Shown here in pieces: positions 23,848-33,531 of a DNA stretch of 64,000 nt. Source of the DNA: Actinoplanes sp. SE50/110 (GTDB lineage: Bacteria; Actinomycetota; Actinomycetes; Mycobacteriales; Micromonosporaceae); the NCBI RefSeq assembly GCF_900119315.1, contig NZ_LT827010.1, forward strand, positions 284,001 through 348,000, given 5' to 3'. Within the stretch, counting starts at the first letter, position 1; every line of letters starts with the position of its first letter. The notes under the pieces are model-generated. The model was not told the DNA's origin. It did no database searches and saw only the letters and a list, made by a program, of their open reading frames with translations. Position numbers and translations under genes: made by a program.

Positions 23848-24530
23848 CCGAAGATCCCGATGCCGCTGGCGTCCACGGCGCCGTCGCGCAGGACGATCTC
23901 CCGATCGGCGTACGCCGCGATCGGCGCCTCGTGGGTGACCAGCACGACCGCGCTGCCCTGCTCCCGCACCACCTGCACCATCGCCGCCATCACCTGCTCC
24001 CCGCTGAGCTGGTCGAGCGCACCGGTCGGCTCGTCCGCGAAGATCACCGCCGGCTCGGTGACCAGCGCCCGGGCCGCAGCGCACCGTTGCTGCTGGCCGC
24101 CGGACATCGCGCCGGGCCGCTTGTCGGCCACCTCCGCCACCCCGAACCGGTCCAGCCAGCCGAGCGCCGCGCCCCGCGCCTCTCGCCGCCCCGAACCGGC
24201 GAGAAGCAGCGGGAGCGCGACGTTCTCGGCCGCGGTCAGCTCCGGTACCAGTTGGCCGAACTGGAACAGCACGCCGAACTCGGTGCGCCGCAGCCGGGAC
24301 CGGGACGCCTCCGACCAGAGGGTCAGATCCTGATCGCGGTAGACGACCGAGCCCGCGTCCGGCCGGATGATGCCGGCCAGGCAGTGCAGCAGCGTCGACT
24401 TGCCGCAGCCGCTCGGCCCGGTGATCGCGACGATCTCCCCGGCGCCGACGGTGACGTCCACGCCGCGCAGCGCCGGTGTGGCGCCGTAACTCTTGACGAT
24501 CCCGGTGCCGGTCAACAGTGGTGTGCTCAC
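23844..24530 (-). CDS. ABC transporter ATP-binding protein
   Basis: 228 residues from GTG 24530 (GTGA overlap with the PadR stop). Walker A GPSGCGKST (about residues 38-46), Q-loop FQFGQL, signature MSGGQQQRCAAARAL, Walker B VIFADEPTGALD and switch VTHEAPIAAYAD are all intact, so it should hydrolyse ATP. The sequence is of the LolD/MacB class that pairs with FtsX-like permeases. It is translationally coupled on both sides. Confidence 0.95.
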   Translation of the reverse strand: MSTPLLTGTGIVKSYGATPALRGVDVTVGAGEIVAITGPSGCGKSTLLHCLAGIIRPDAGSVVYRDQDLTLWSEASRSRLRRTEFGVLFQFGQLVPELTAAENVALPLLLAGSGRREARGAALGWLDRFGVAEVADKRPGAMSGGQQQRCAAARALVTEPAVIFADEPTGALDQLSGEQVMAAMVQVVREQGSAVVLVTHEAPIAAYADREIVLRDGAVDASGIGIFG

Positions 24531-25063
24531 GCTGTCACTTCCTTGTGCAGGTCGGCGACCCGGGCCAGGGTGGTCTGCAGCCAGCGCAGGTCGGCATCGA
24601 GATGCCCGATGGCGTAATCGGCGGCGACGATGTCGCCGACGGAGGCGCCGGGCATGGTCTTCGTGCTGGTCAGCTCGCGCATCCGGGCCATGTGGGCGGC
24701 GCGCTGGGCGACCAGGTAGTCGCGCGCCCGGTCGGCGCCGGCCGCCAGTAGGGCGACGACCACCTTGCTGAAGAGGGTGCTGGTCACATGGGGCGCGGGC
24801 GGCTCGACCTCGGTGAGCCAGGCGGCGAGACGGTCCCGCCCGAGGCTGGTCAGCTCGAAGGAGGTGCGCTCCGGGCCGGACTCCTGATCCTGCCCGGAGC
24901 GGACGACCAGGCCGTCCCGCTCCAGGCGGCCCAGGGTGGCGTAGACCTGGCCGAAGGCGAGCGGTTTCGCCAGGGGGAGGCGGTCGTCGTGCGCACGCTT
25001 CAGCTCATAGCCGTGCCGTGGCCCGTCGGCGAGCAGACCCAGGAGCACGTGAGCGGTGGACAT
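24527..25063 (-). CDS. PadR-family transcriptional regulator
   Basis: 178 residues from ATG 25063; a longer frame to 25123 crosses the palindromic operator and was rejected. The winged-helix N-terminus is typical: AHVLLGLLADGPRHGYELKRAHDD followed by GQVYATLGRLERDGLVV. The C-terminal part is the helical dimerisation domain. PadR proteins usually repress their own operon and release DNA on binding a small molecule. It is the first gene of the ABC/FtsX operon, so it probably senses a toxic compound and induces the transporter. A CTATTC-N7-GAATAG palindrome lies just upstream. Confidence 0.92.
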   Translation of the reverse strand: MSTAHVLLGLLADGPRHGYELKRAHDDRLPLAKPLAFGQVYATLGRLERDGLVVRSGQDQESGPERTSFELTSLGRDRLAAWLTEVEPPAPHVTSTLFSKVVVALLAAGADRARDYLVAQRAAHMARMRELTSTKTMPGASVGDIVAADYAIGHLDADLRWLQTTLARVADLHKEVTA

Positions 25064-25070
25064 GACGCAA

Positions 25071-25089
25071 CTATTCACTGAGCGAATAG
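25071..25089. promoter_or_regulatory. Palindromic operator candidate for the PadR regulator
   Basis: CTATTC ACTGAGC GAATAG forms a perfect 6-base inverted repeat with a 7-base centre, starting 8 bases before the padR start codon. Position and shape fit autorepression. Confidence 0.6.
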
Positions 25090-25163
25090 CTGTGGTCAAG
25101 TCGTTCTTGCGCCGGACAGACATCGATCTTTAAGCTGCGCGCACTACTACGGGGGACTGAACC

Positions 25164-27455
25164 ATGCCCATGACGCGGCGTGGCCTTGCTGCCACCTGCT
25201 GTTCTCTTCTCGCCCTCACCGGAATCTCCGTCGCCGCCCCGGCGTCCGCGACGGTGCCGCTGTCGAATCCGCACGAGGTCGCGACGATTCCCGCCGACCC
25301 GCCGTTCGAGTACCGGGAAGACCACGTGGCGTTCGCCGGCCGCACCGGCTATCTGCACTCCCGCGCGAACGGGGGCGGCACGTGGCAGTGGACGACGTAC
25401 GCCGACCACACCACCACGACGGTGACCACCCTCGGCCGGCTGTATCCCGGCGACTTCGTGTCCGCCGGTGGTGACACGGTGTACGTGGACGCGGATGTCG
25501 ACGGGCACTCCGAAGCCGACACGGTGAGCACCCTCGACCTCGGCACCATGACCTGGCAGCACCGGCCCAGGACGGCCGACTTCAGAGCCGTCTACGGTGA
25601 CACCTGGTATGTGCGCTCGTCGTCGGCCACCCCGGCGCTGCGCCATTTCGCCGTCGACGGCTCGTCGATCGACGTCCCGATGACCGGAATACCGGCCGGC
25701 ACCGCGTCGATCCTTGCGGTCCGCGGCGACAGCACCGGCATGGTGATCCGCTTCGGGGGCAAGCCGAACACCTTCGGCTGGCAGTTCGGCCTGCTGGACC
25801 TGGCGTCCGGGAAGGTCTCGCCGTTCGGCGGAAACCGGGCCACCGTCGCCTCGTCCGTCCTGCTCTCGGCCGGCCGCGTCGCGCTGCTCGACGAAGGGGC
25901 GGACACCGGGACTGCCGAGATCTTCGACCGTGCCGCGGTGCTGAACGGCACCGCACCCGCGAGCCCCGAGCCGATCCACCTGCCCCTCACCCAGCAGTAC
26001 CGCCTGGCGCTGGCCGGCAACGACGTGCTCGCCAGCCCCGAGCCCCGGGGCGGCGGCGTGGCGCCGGCCGTCTATCGCTACTCCGCCGACGGATCGCACC
26101 GCACGCTGTTCGCGCAGTCCCAGCCCGGCAGCGGCAGCCTGACGCAGGCCGAGGACGGGGCCGTGGTCGTGGGCGGGGCCGACAGCGGTGACTGGGGAAT
26201 CCACCGGATCACCGCCGCCGGGGACACCCGGCTCGCGGACCTCAGCGCCAAGGCCGGCACCACCGGGGTGACCATCTCGCAGGGGATGGTGCGCCGGGTG
26301 CAGACGGTGACCTGGGCCGGCGACCAATACACCTTCCTTCATCTGATCAATCACCATCTGAGCGAGGGAATCGACCGGCAGGTGCCGGTGGACGGGGGCC
26401 GGGTCGGCGCGTTCCTGTGCCAACCGGCCGCCTTCTGCATCCGGACCGTGGACGGCAACCGGTACGGCACGTCGTTCGCGGCCGGTTATTCAGTGTTGAC
26501 GATGGATTCGGTGGCTCGCCCCTCTGTCGACACCGACATCTCGGGACTGACCGTCAACGATGCCGCGGTCGTCGACGCCGGGCTGGAATATGTGGTCTCC
26601 GATTTCCCGCGGGCGAACGTTCAGGTGATCCTGCGCGCCGGTGCCGGCGACACGGATGTCGTCCAGCGGCCGATCACGGGCGCCGCACTCTGGTTCAACA
26701 CCCTGTGGACCGGGCTCCCCGGCAAGATCCAGCCAACGAACGTGACCACCCGGGTCAGCTCGCCGGCGATCCCCATCGGTGCCGCCTGCACCCCGTCCGA
26801 GCTGCAGGCCACCGACCGGTACGTGTACTGGAGCTGCGGCACCGCCGGCCCGGCCGGCGTCTACGACGGGGTCACCAAGACCAGCCGGCAGGTCCCGCCC
26901 GCGCAGTACCTGCTCGGCGACGGTTATCTGGTCCGGCACGACGCGGCGACCGGAAAGCTGATCCGGATCGATCTGCGTCTGCGCGGCACCCTGGGCCGCA
27001 GCGCCACCCTCGGCACCATCCCCCGCGGCACCCTCGCCGACGACCGGAACATCACCTGGGCCGTCGACAAGTACAGCGGCGACGTCGCCTACGTCGACGC
27101 CGCGAACACCATCCACGTGATCGACACCGGCGTCGCCCGGTCCGCCCCGGCCGTCGTCGGCCGGCCCGCCGGCAACCTGAACCCGGCCGCCGGTCAGAGC
27201 TCGTCGTGGTCGTTCACGCTGAACCGGCCGGTCGACGTCTGGACGGCGACGATCACCCAGAACGGCGTTGTCGTGCGCACCCTCACCGGCGGGCCGGCCG
27301 ACCGGACCGCCCAGGTCACCTGGGACGGCCTGCGGGCGGACGGGAGGCCGGCGGCCGCCGGCAGGTACCAGCTCACCTTCGCGGCCGTCGCGGGCGGTGT
27401 GTCCGGTACCCCCTCGACCGCGACGGTGAACGTCTCCGCGGCCGCGTCGAGGTGA
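25164..27455 (+). CDS. Secreted hypothetical protein with C-terminal FlgD-like Ig domain (paralogue 1)
   Basis: 763 residues; ATG 25164 has a GGGGGA site. A Sec signal peptide (RRGLAATCCSLLALTGISVAAPASA, cleavage near residue 30) directs export. The body has repeated short beta-rich segments with WTT/WTTYAD, VYVDADVDGH and YRYSADGSHRTL motifs, compatible with a beta-propeller. The last 80 residues form a FlgD-type Ig fold (TLTGGPADRTAQVTWDGLRADG then PAAAGRYQLTF). The next gene is a longer paralogue sharing the same order and near-identical stretches such as GAACTPSELQA and DDRNITWAVDKYSG. Function unknown; an extracellular binding or adhesion role is an inference. Confidence 0.8.
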   Translation: MPMTRRGLAATCCSLLALTGISVAAPASATVPLSNPHEVATIPADPPFEYREDHVAFAGRTGYLHSRANGGGTWQWTTYADHTTTTVTTLGRLYPGDFVSAGGDTVYVDADVDGHSEADTVSTLDLGTMTWQHRPRTADFRAVYGDTWYVRSSSATPALRHFAVDGSSIDVPMTGIPAGTASILAVRGDSTGMVIRFGGKPNTFGWQFGLLDLASGKVSPFGGNRATVASSVLLSAGRVALLDEGADTGTAEIFDRAAVLNGTAPASPEPIHLPLTQQYRLALAGNDVLASPEPRGGGVAPAVYRYSADGSHRTLFAQSQPGSGSLTQAEDGAVVVGGADSGDWGIHRITAAGDTRLADLSAKAGTTGVTISQGMVRRVQTVTWAGDQYTFLHLINHHLSEGIDRQVPVDGGRVGAFLCQPAAFCIRTVDGNRYGTSFAAGYSVLTMDSVARPSVDTDISGLTVNDAAVVDAGLEYVVSDFPRANVQVILRAGAGDTDVVQRPITGAALWFNTLWTGLPGKIQPTNVTTRVSSPAIPIGAACTPSELQATDRYVYWSCGTAGPAGVYDGVTKTSRQVPPAQYLLGDGYLVRHDAATGKLIRIDLRLRGTLGRSATLGTIPRGTLADDRNITWAVDKYSGDVAYVDAANTIHVIDTGVARSAPAVVGRPAGNLNPAAGQSSSWSFTLNRPVDVWTATITQNGVVVRTLTGGPADRTAQVTWDGLRADGRPAAAGRYQLTFAAVAGGVSGTPSTATVNVSAAASR

Positions 27456-27517
27456 GTCGCGCGGGCGGAGGCCTCGTCCACATGCTTGTCTCAAGATCAA
27501 TATCGGGGGATGAACCC

Positions 27518-30500
27518 ATGTCCACTGCGGCTCGACGCGGCCTCGCTGCCGCCGGCTGCATCGCCCTTTCCGCCGCCGGCCTCACGGCACTCCCGGTCAC
27601 CCCGGCGCACGCCACCGTGGCGCTGCCGCAACCGTCCGAGGTGTCGGTCGTCCCGGCCTACCCGACGCGCACCGACTTCCCGGTCGACTCGCTCGTCCTG
27701 GCCGGGGAGACCGGCTTCCTGCACCAGTACGGCGGCTCGTCCTGGGCCACGTCGACCTGGCTGTGGACCCGTTACGCGGACGGCTCGACCCGAGTCGTCA
27801 CCGAGCTGGCCGGCCTCACGGCACCAGCGCTGGCCTGGGCCGGTGGCGACAGGATCTGGGTGAAGACCGACGTCGCCGGGCACAGCGACGACAGGTCGCT
27901 GACCATCTTCGACGCGGCCGCCGGCACCTGGTCGAACCCGACCCTGCCGACCGACGGCACCAAGCTCGCCTACTCGGCCGGGACGATGCTGGTCCGGCTC
28001 GGCACGGCAGGCCCACTGGAGCTGCGGAAGTTCGCCGCCGACGGTACGTACACGACGATTCCGATCACCGGTGTGCCGGACGGTACCGCCGTTTCCGGCG
28101 GGTCGGGCACGGTCTTCGACTCGACCACCTTCCTGGTGAGCTTCTCCGGTACCACCGACGGCGTGAAATGGCAGCGGCTCGGGCTGCTGGACTTCACCAG
28201 CGGCAAGGTTTCGCTGCTCCCGCAGTTCACCTTCGGGACGGTCAACCAGATCCTGCTCTCCGCCACCCACCTCGGTTTCCGCGGCGGGAACACCGTCCGG
28301 GTGTTCTCCCGCGCGGCGATCACGGCCGGCACGGCCACCGACCCGGCGGTCATCACGGTGCCCTCCGTGCCGTACCTGACCCTGGTCGGCGGCGACATGC
28401 TGGTCCGGGCTTCGGCCGCGGACAACCGGGCGCCGGCTCGGCTCATCTCCGCGGACGGCAGTGAGCGGACCGTTCTGCCGATGAGCCAGAGCAACCCGTA
28501 CGCGATGGCCACGGCTCCGGGCGGCGCCCTCCTGGTGGGCGGCTCCGGCGCTGCCGACTGGGCGGTGCAGCGGATCACCGCGGACGGGGTGCAGCCGGTC
28601 ATGTCCGAGGTGCGGACGAACTTCAGCGCCGGGATCACGATCAGCCGGGGGCAGCTGCGGCACGTCCGGGCCGGCGCCCGGCCGTTCGAGAGCCCGGTCT
28701 ACGACTTCAGCAACCATGAGCTCATCCCCGGTCTCACCGGGCTGCCGGTGACCGGCCCGACGATGACCGGTGTGACCTCGTGCGCGGCCGACGTGACCTG
28801 TGTGCGCACCATGGACGGCAACCGATACGGCACCGGCTGGACCAGCTCCACCGAGACCACCACCACGGTCCGGTTCGCCGACGGCGCCAGCGGCGGGTTC
28901 AGCCTCGTACTGGCCGGAGGCGGCGGCAGCCTGGTCGACGTCTCCGACGACTACGCGATCGTGAACACCACCTCGCCGGCGAAGCAGTACGTGATTCCGA
29001 CCGCCAACCCGGATGCCAGGACCGAACGGGCGGTGACCGCGGCGGCCCTCGACTACGCCACGCTGTGGACCGCCGGCGCCGGCCAGATCCGGTCCAAGGA
29101 CCTGACCACCGGGAAGACCGCGGCCCCGATCTCGATCGGCGCCGCCTGCACCCCGTCCGAGCTGCAGGCCGCGGGCCGGTTCGTCTTCTGGTCGTGCGGC
29201 GTCGCCGGCCCGGCCGGCGTCTACGACGTGCCGCAGCGGATCAACCATCCGCTGCCGGCCGGACGGTATCTGCTCGGCGACGGCTACGCGGTCCGGCACG
29301 ACGCGGCGACCGGCCGGCTCATCTCGTACGACGTGACCCTGCGCGGCGCGCCGAAGACCGCGATCCTCGGCACCCTGGACCGGGGCACCCCGGCCGACGA
29401 CCGGAACATCACCTGGGCCGTCGACAAGTACAGCGGGAACGTCGCCTACGTGGACGCGGCCGGTGCCGCCCACGTGATCGACCCGGCGGTGGTCGAGCGG
29501 CCGCCGACGGTGATCCGGAGCACCACCTCGGCCGACGTCGTCTACCACGACCACGACCGCCCGTGGGTCCGGCAGTACACGTTGAGCCGCCCGGTCGCCT
29601 CGTGGCGCGCGGAGATCGCCGAACTGCACTCCGGCAAGGTCGTCATGACGCTCAACGGCGGGGCGAGCACCGGCGAGGTCCGGCTCGCCTGGGACGGATA
29701 CCTGGCCGACAAGACGCCGGCGCCCGCCGGGCGGTACCGCGTCAACCTGGTGGTGACCACCCCCGACGGCGTCGGCCATGACATCGCGGGATCGCCGGTC
29801 TACCTCGACGGGGAGCGCCCGAGACTCCACAGTTACGGCCTGGACGGCATGCCCTCCATGCTGTCGGTGGACCCGCAGGGCAACGGCGCGTGGTGGCACG
29901 CGTACGCCGATCGCCGCTCGCTGGTCTACCAGTACATCTCCGAATTCTGGGACCTCGGCACCGGGAACAGCCAGATCTCCGCGCTCGTCCCGTACGGCGA
30001 CATCAACGGCGACCGGAACAACGACGTGCTGGCCCGCACCGGCAACGGGGTGCTCTGGGCCCACCTGGGCTTCGGCGAGGACTACTTCGGCTCCGACCGG
30101 AACAGGGTGGTCAAGATCGGCACCGGTTGGAACCGGTTCGACACGCTGATCACCACGGGCGACGTGACCGGGGACGGGATCACCGACCTGCTGGCCCGGG
30201 ACGCGAGGACCGGCAAGGTCCTGCGGTATGCCGGCAACGGCACGGGCGGCTTCACCAACGGCGTCCCGCTCAGCGGCTCCTACCAGGGCTTCCGTCTAAT
30301 CGGCCCGGGAGACGTCGACGGGGACGGCCACGCCGACCTGCTGCTGATCGACGGCAGGGGCGGGCTGTACGCGCAGTACGGGACCGGCACGGGCACCTTC
30401 GGGGCGAGCACCCGAATCGGGTCGGGATTCAAGGCGTACAACGTCGTGCTCGGCATCGGCGACCTCAATCTGGACGGTCTCAACGATCTGCTGGCCCGGG

Positions 30501-30604
30501 ATGCGAGCGGTAAGTTGTACCGCTTCCTCGGGACCGACGCCGGCACGTTCGGGGCGGCGGAGCGGATCGGCAGCGGCTACCAGACGTACGCCGGTCTGTT
30601 CTAG
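27518..30604 (+). CDS. Secreted hypothetical protein with FlgD-like and FG-GAP/VCBS repeats (paralogue 2)
   Basis: 1028 residues; ATG 27518 with GGGGGA upstream (upstream in-frame sequence is the shadow of paralogue 1). The signal peptide ends near PVTPAHA. Residues about 30-640 parallel paralogue 1, followed by a FlgD-like Ig domain (about 665-760). The remaining 260 residues hold four FG-GAP/VCBS blades with calcium-loop motifs DINGDRNND, DVTGDGITD, DVDGDGHAD and DLNLDGLND, which paralogue 1 lacks. Such C-terminal propellers occur in surface-binding and glycan-binding secreted proteins. The pair lies 62 bases apart and probably arose by tandem duplication. Confidence 0.82.
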   Translation: MSTAARRGLAAAGCIALSAAGLTALPVTPAHATVALPQPSEVSVVPAYPTRTDFPVDSLVLAGETGFLHQYGGSSWATSTWLWTRYADGSTRVVTELAGLTAPALAWAGGDRIWVKTDVAGHSDDRSLTIFDAAAGTWSNPTLPTDGTKLAYSAGTMLVRLGTAGPLELRKFAADGTYTTIPITGVPDGTAVSGGSGTVFDSTTFLVSFSGTTDGVKWQRLGLLDFTSGKVSLLPQFTFGTVNQILLSATHLGFRGGNTVRVFSRAAITAGTATDPAVITVPSVPYLTLVGGDMLVRASAADNRAPARLISADGSERTVLPMSQSNPYAMATAPGGALLVGGSGAADWAVQRITADGVQPVMSEVRTNFSAGITISRGQLRHVRAGARPFESPVYDFSNHELIPGLTGLPVTGPTMTGVTSCAADVTCVRTMDGNRYGTGWTSSTETTTTVRFADGASGGFSLVLAGGGGSLVDVSDDYAIVNTTSPAKQYVIPTANPDARTERAVTAAALDYATLWTAGAGQIRSKDLTTGKTAAPISIGAACTPSELQAAGRFVFWSCGVAGPAGVYDVPQRINHPLPAGRYLLGDGYAVRHDAATGRLISYDVTLRGAPKTAILGTLDRGTPADDRNITWAVDKYSGNVAYVDAAGAAHVIDPAVVERPPTVIRSTTSADVVYHDHDRPWVRQYTLSRPVASWRAEIAELHSGKVVMTLNGGASTGEVRLAWDGYLADKTPAPAGRYRVNLVVTTPDGVGHDIAGSPVYLDGERPRLHSYGLDGMPSMLSVDPQGNGAWWHAYADRRSLVYQYISEFWDLGTGNSQISALVPYGDINGDRNNDVLARTGNGVLWAHLGFGEDYFGSDRNRVVKIGTGWNRFDTLITTGDVTGDGITDLLARDARTGKVLRYAGNGTGGFTNGVPLSGSYQGFRLIGPGDVDGDGHADLLLIDGRGGLYAQYGTGTGTFGASTRIGSGFKAYNVVLGIGDLNLDGLNDLLARDASGKLYRFLGTDAGTFGAAERIGSGYQTYAGLF

Positions 30605-30610
30605 CCGGTA

Positions 30611-32185
30611 TCAAGCGCGGCGCAGCGCGACGACCGCGATGTCGTCGGCCTGGTCTCCTGACCCGCCCAGGCGGGTCAGGAGACGGCTGCAGAACGCGTC
30701 CAGATCCGGCTCGACATCGGCGGCGCAGGCGGCCAGGGCCCGCAGGCCCTCGTCGATGTCGGCGTCGCGGCGTTCGATCAGACCGTCGGTGTAGAGCACC
30801 AGCGTGCCGCCCGGGGGTAGCTCCAGCTCCAGCTCGGTGCGTTCCGGGGCGTCCAGACCGAGCAGCGCGCCGCGCGGGGACAGGAAGCGGACCTCGCCGT
30901 CGACGTGCAGCAACGGGGGCAGGTGACCGGCCGAGGCCATCCGGATCCGGCCGGTCGCCGGGTCCAGGGTGAACAGGCACAGCGTGGCCGAGTCGGCCGG
31001 CAGCACGGTGCGCATGAAACGGTTCGTCAGGCCGAGCACCGCGCCCGGGGAGTGACCCTCCACCGCGTACGCCCGGACCGCGTGCCGGACCTCGGCCATC
31101 ACCGTGGCGGCGTGCAACGAGTGGCCGGCCACGTCGCCGATCGCCACCAGCAGCTTGCCGTCCAGCACGGTGAGCTCGTAGAAGTCGCCGCCGACCTCGG
31201 TCTGCGCGCCGGCCGGCTCGTACCGCACGGCCATCTCGACGCCGGGCACCCGGGGCAGCGTCGACTGCAGCAGGCTGCGCTGCAGGGTGACCGCGATCCG
31301 GTGCTCCTCGTCGAACGAGCGCTGCGCCTCGACGGCGGCCGCGACCGCCTGGGAGAGCTGCCGCAACACCGGGAAACCGGGCGTCTGCGTGCTGCCCGAG
31401 ACGGCCAGGTACACCGGCGGGCGGTCGATCCGCAGCCGGGCCGCGGCCACCGCGACGGATTCGCCCGCCGGCCAGTCGACGACGTCCCAGTCGGCCGGTT
31501 CATCGGTGCGGACCAGCGAACCGACCGCCACCCGATGATGCGGAACAGCCCACTTTCGTACGCCCAGGGGCGGCCCCGCCGCGGCCAGGCTCTCCCCCTC
31601 CGACGTCTCGGCGACCACCACCACCGGCCCGCCGAAGATGTCCGCCGCACCCACCGCGGCCGCCTCCAGCAGCGCCGGCAGGGTCGACGCCGAGTTGATC
31701 GCGAGGGTGGTCTCGGCCAGCCGGACCAGGCGCGCGGCGAGCAGCTCGGCCCGCTGCCGGGCCCGGTAGTAGCGGAGCACCGCCTGCACGGTCGCGATCA
31801 GCTCGTCCGGCTCGATCGGCTCGACCAGGTAGGCGTCCGCGCCCCGGTTCAGGCCCTGGGTACGGTCGTTGACGTCCACGGCGTGCGCGGACACGTGGAT
31901 GACCGGGAGAACGCCGTACCGCTGATCGGTCTTGATCCGCTCGCAGACCTCGAAACCGCTCATGTCGGGCAGCTTCACGTCCAGCACCACCAGGTCGGCC
32001 TCGACCAGGTCCTCGCCGAGCTTGCGCAGCGCCTCGCCGCCGGTCTCCGCCTCGATCACCGTGAAACCGGCCCGGGTCAGCCAGCTGACCAGCAGGTAAC
32101 GCTTGGTGGCGCTGTCGTCGACGACGAGAACGGTGGCTTTCACATGGCCCTGGACGAGTCTCTCGACGCGGGCGAGCTCGGTCAT
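30611..32185 (-). CDS. Response regulator-GAF-PP2C phosphatase (RsbU-like)
   Basis: 524 residues. Receiver domain about 18-135, with phospho-acceptor Asp69 in VVLDVKLPDMSG and the acidic pair VVDD. The usual conserved lysine is replaced in the segment GADAYLVEPIEP. A GAF-like region spans about 145-280 and a PP2C/SpoIIE phosphatase about 300-524 (VGGDFYE, GDVAGHS, YTDGLIERR, ADDIAVV). It would dephosphorylate a phospho-STAS protein under two-component control. ATG 32185 overlaps the kinase stop (ATGA), so it is the last gene of the stressosome operon and the probable output phosphatase for the upstream histidine kinase. Confidence 0.92.
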   Translation of the reverse strand: MTELARVERLVQGHVKATVLVVDDSATKRYLLVSWLTRAGFTVIEAETGGEALRKLGEDLVEADLVVLDVKLPDMSGFEVCERIKTDQRYGVLPVIHVSAHAVDVNDRTQGLNRGADAYLVEPIEPDELIATVQAVLRYYRARQRAELLAARLVRLAETTLAINSASTLPALLEAAAVGAADIFGGPVVVVAETSEGESLAAAGPPLGVRKWAVPHHRVAVGSLVRTDEPADWDVVDWPAGESVAVAAARLRIDRPPVYLAVSGSTQTPGFPVLRQLSQAVAAAVEAQRSFDEEHRIAVTLQRSLLQSTLPRVPGVEMAVRYEPAGAQTEVGGDFYELTVLDGKLLVAIGDVAGHSLHAATVMAEVRHAVRAYAVEGHSPGAVLGLTNRFMRTVLPADSATLCLFTLDPATGRIRMASAGHLPPLLHVDGEVRFLSPRGALLGLDAPERTELELELPPGGTLVLYTDGLIERRDADIDEGLRALAACAADVEPDLDAFCSRLLTRLGGSGDQADDIAVVALRRA

Positions 32186-33531
32186 GCCGGCCCGATCGGC
32201 AGCTGCAGGGTGAAGACGCTGCCCTCGCCGGGGGTGGAGTCGACCCGCAGGCCACCACCCAGGATCCCGGCCAGACGCCGGGCGTACGGCAGGCCCAGAC
32301 CGGTGCCGCGGCCGCTGACCGGCTTGCTCCCGGGCACCTGATAGAACTCCTCGAAGATGCGTTCCTGCAGCTCGTGGGGGATACCGGTGCCGGTGTCCGA
32401 GACGGTGAACTCCGCGTCGTCGCCGGTGCGCCGCACGCTCAGCCGCACTGTGCCGGTCTCGGTGAACTTCAGCGCGTTGGTCAGCAGGTTGCGCAGCACC
32501 TGGGCGAGCAGCACCTCGTCGGAGTGGATGGTCGGCACAGCCGGCTCGTCCACCACGAACCGCACCTCGGGCCGGGTGGCCAGCGGTCGCAGGGTGCCCC
32601 GGAGCTGACCGAACACCGCCTTCAGATCGACCGCGGACCAGTTAGGCTCGATCCGGCCGGCCTCCGCCTTGGCCAGGTCGAGCAGGCCGTTGACCAGGGT
32701 GAGCAGGTCACTGGCGGAGGTGCGGATCAGCTCGATCTGACGGCTCTGCTCCTCGGTGAGGTCGTCCGAGGAGGAGTCGGTGATCAGCCGGCCCAGCCCG
32801 ATGATCGCGGTCACCGGGGCGCGCAGCTCATGGCTGACATTCGCCAGGAACCGGCTCTTCGCCTCGCTCGCCGCCCGCAGCTGCACGGATTTCTCGTCCA
32901 GCTCGGCGTAGAGCGCGACCACGCCGCGGTTCGTCTCCTCCAGCTCGTCGGAGAGCTGGTGGTAGAGCGCCATCACGCCGCGGTTCGTCTCCTCCAGCTC
33001 GGCGTTCAGCCGGGCCAGCTCGTCACGCTGCGCCCGCACCTCGTTGAGGGCGGTGATCAGCTGCTGGTTCTGCACACCCAGCTCGTCCAGCGGGGTGCCC
33101 GGCACATGCTGGGCCAGGCGGGCGCGGATCTCGTCCATCCGGTCGGGGGTCAGGAACGGCGCGCCGACCGGCAGGCGCCGCGCCATCCGAATCGTCGTAC
33201 CGGGACCGCCATCGTCGACCTCCATCGTGTCGACCAGGCGGCCGACCTGCTGCAACTGTCCAGTCAGCCAGGACACCGAGTCCGGAGCCGAATGTGCCAT
33301 TGTCACCTGGAGACTTGGTACCCCGTACGGCTCCACGGTGAACGTCACGTCCGCGTGGGTGCCGGCGGCCAGCAACACCCGGCCCACCTCGCTGAGTGCC
33401 GTCGCCAGCCGGGTCTGGTCCTGCGACTCCATCCCGACCGCGCGAGCCACCTCCCGACCGAACTGCCGGACCGCGAAGATGTCCTGCTCGACCCGCAGGC
33501 GCATGCGCATCAGCGGCTCGCTCGCGGTCAT
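32182..33531 (-). CDS. Sensor histidine kinase with N-terminal RsbT-like region
   Basis: 449 residues, soluble (no membrane helix). Residues about 1-120 resemble the RsbT/HATPase family (QDIFAVRQFGREVARAVGM) but lack clear ATP motifs. Residues about 150-225 are a coiled coil containing a tandem repeat of an ELEETNRGV...ALY unit. HisKA follows with His234 in FLANVSHELRAP, then HATPase with an N box near LLTNALKFTETG and glycine boxes GTGIP and GRGTGLGLP. ATG 33531 overlaps the upstream stop (ATGA). It likely passes signals from the RsbR/RsbS complex or from cytosolic cues to the receiver-PP2C protein encoded next. Confidence 0.92.
   Translation of the reverse strand: MTASEPLMRMRLRVEQDIFAVRQFGREVARAVGMESQDQTRLATALSEVGRVLLAAGTHADVTFTVEPYGVPSLQVTMAHSAPDSVSWLTGQLQQVGRLVDTMEVDDGGPGTTIRMARRLPVGAPFLTPDRMDEIRARLAQHVPGTPLDELGVQNQQLITALNEVRAQRDELARLNAELEETNRGVMALYHQLSDELEETNRGVVALYAELDEKSVQLRAASEAKSRFLANVSHELRAPVTAIIGLGRLITDSSSDDLTEEQSRQIELIRTSASDLLTLVNGLLDLAKAEAGRIEPNWSAVDLKAVFGQLRGTLRPLATRPEVRFVVDEPAVPTIHSDEVLLAQVLRNLLTNALKFTETGTVRLSVRRTGDDAEFTVSDTGTGIPHELQERIFEEFYQVPGSKPVSGRGTGLGLPYARRLAGILGGGLRVDSTPGEGSVFTLQLPIGPA

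Noticed and set aside
26417..27517. Upstream in-frame extension of secreted paralogue 2
   Set aside because: It overlaps paralogue 1 in another frame and lacks coding character; a signal peptide with its ribosome site begins at 27518.
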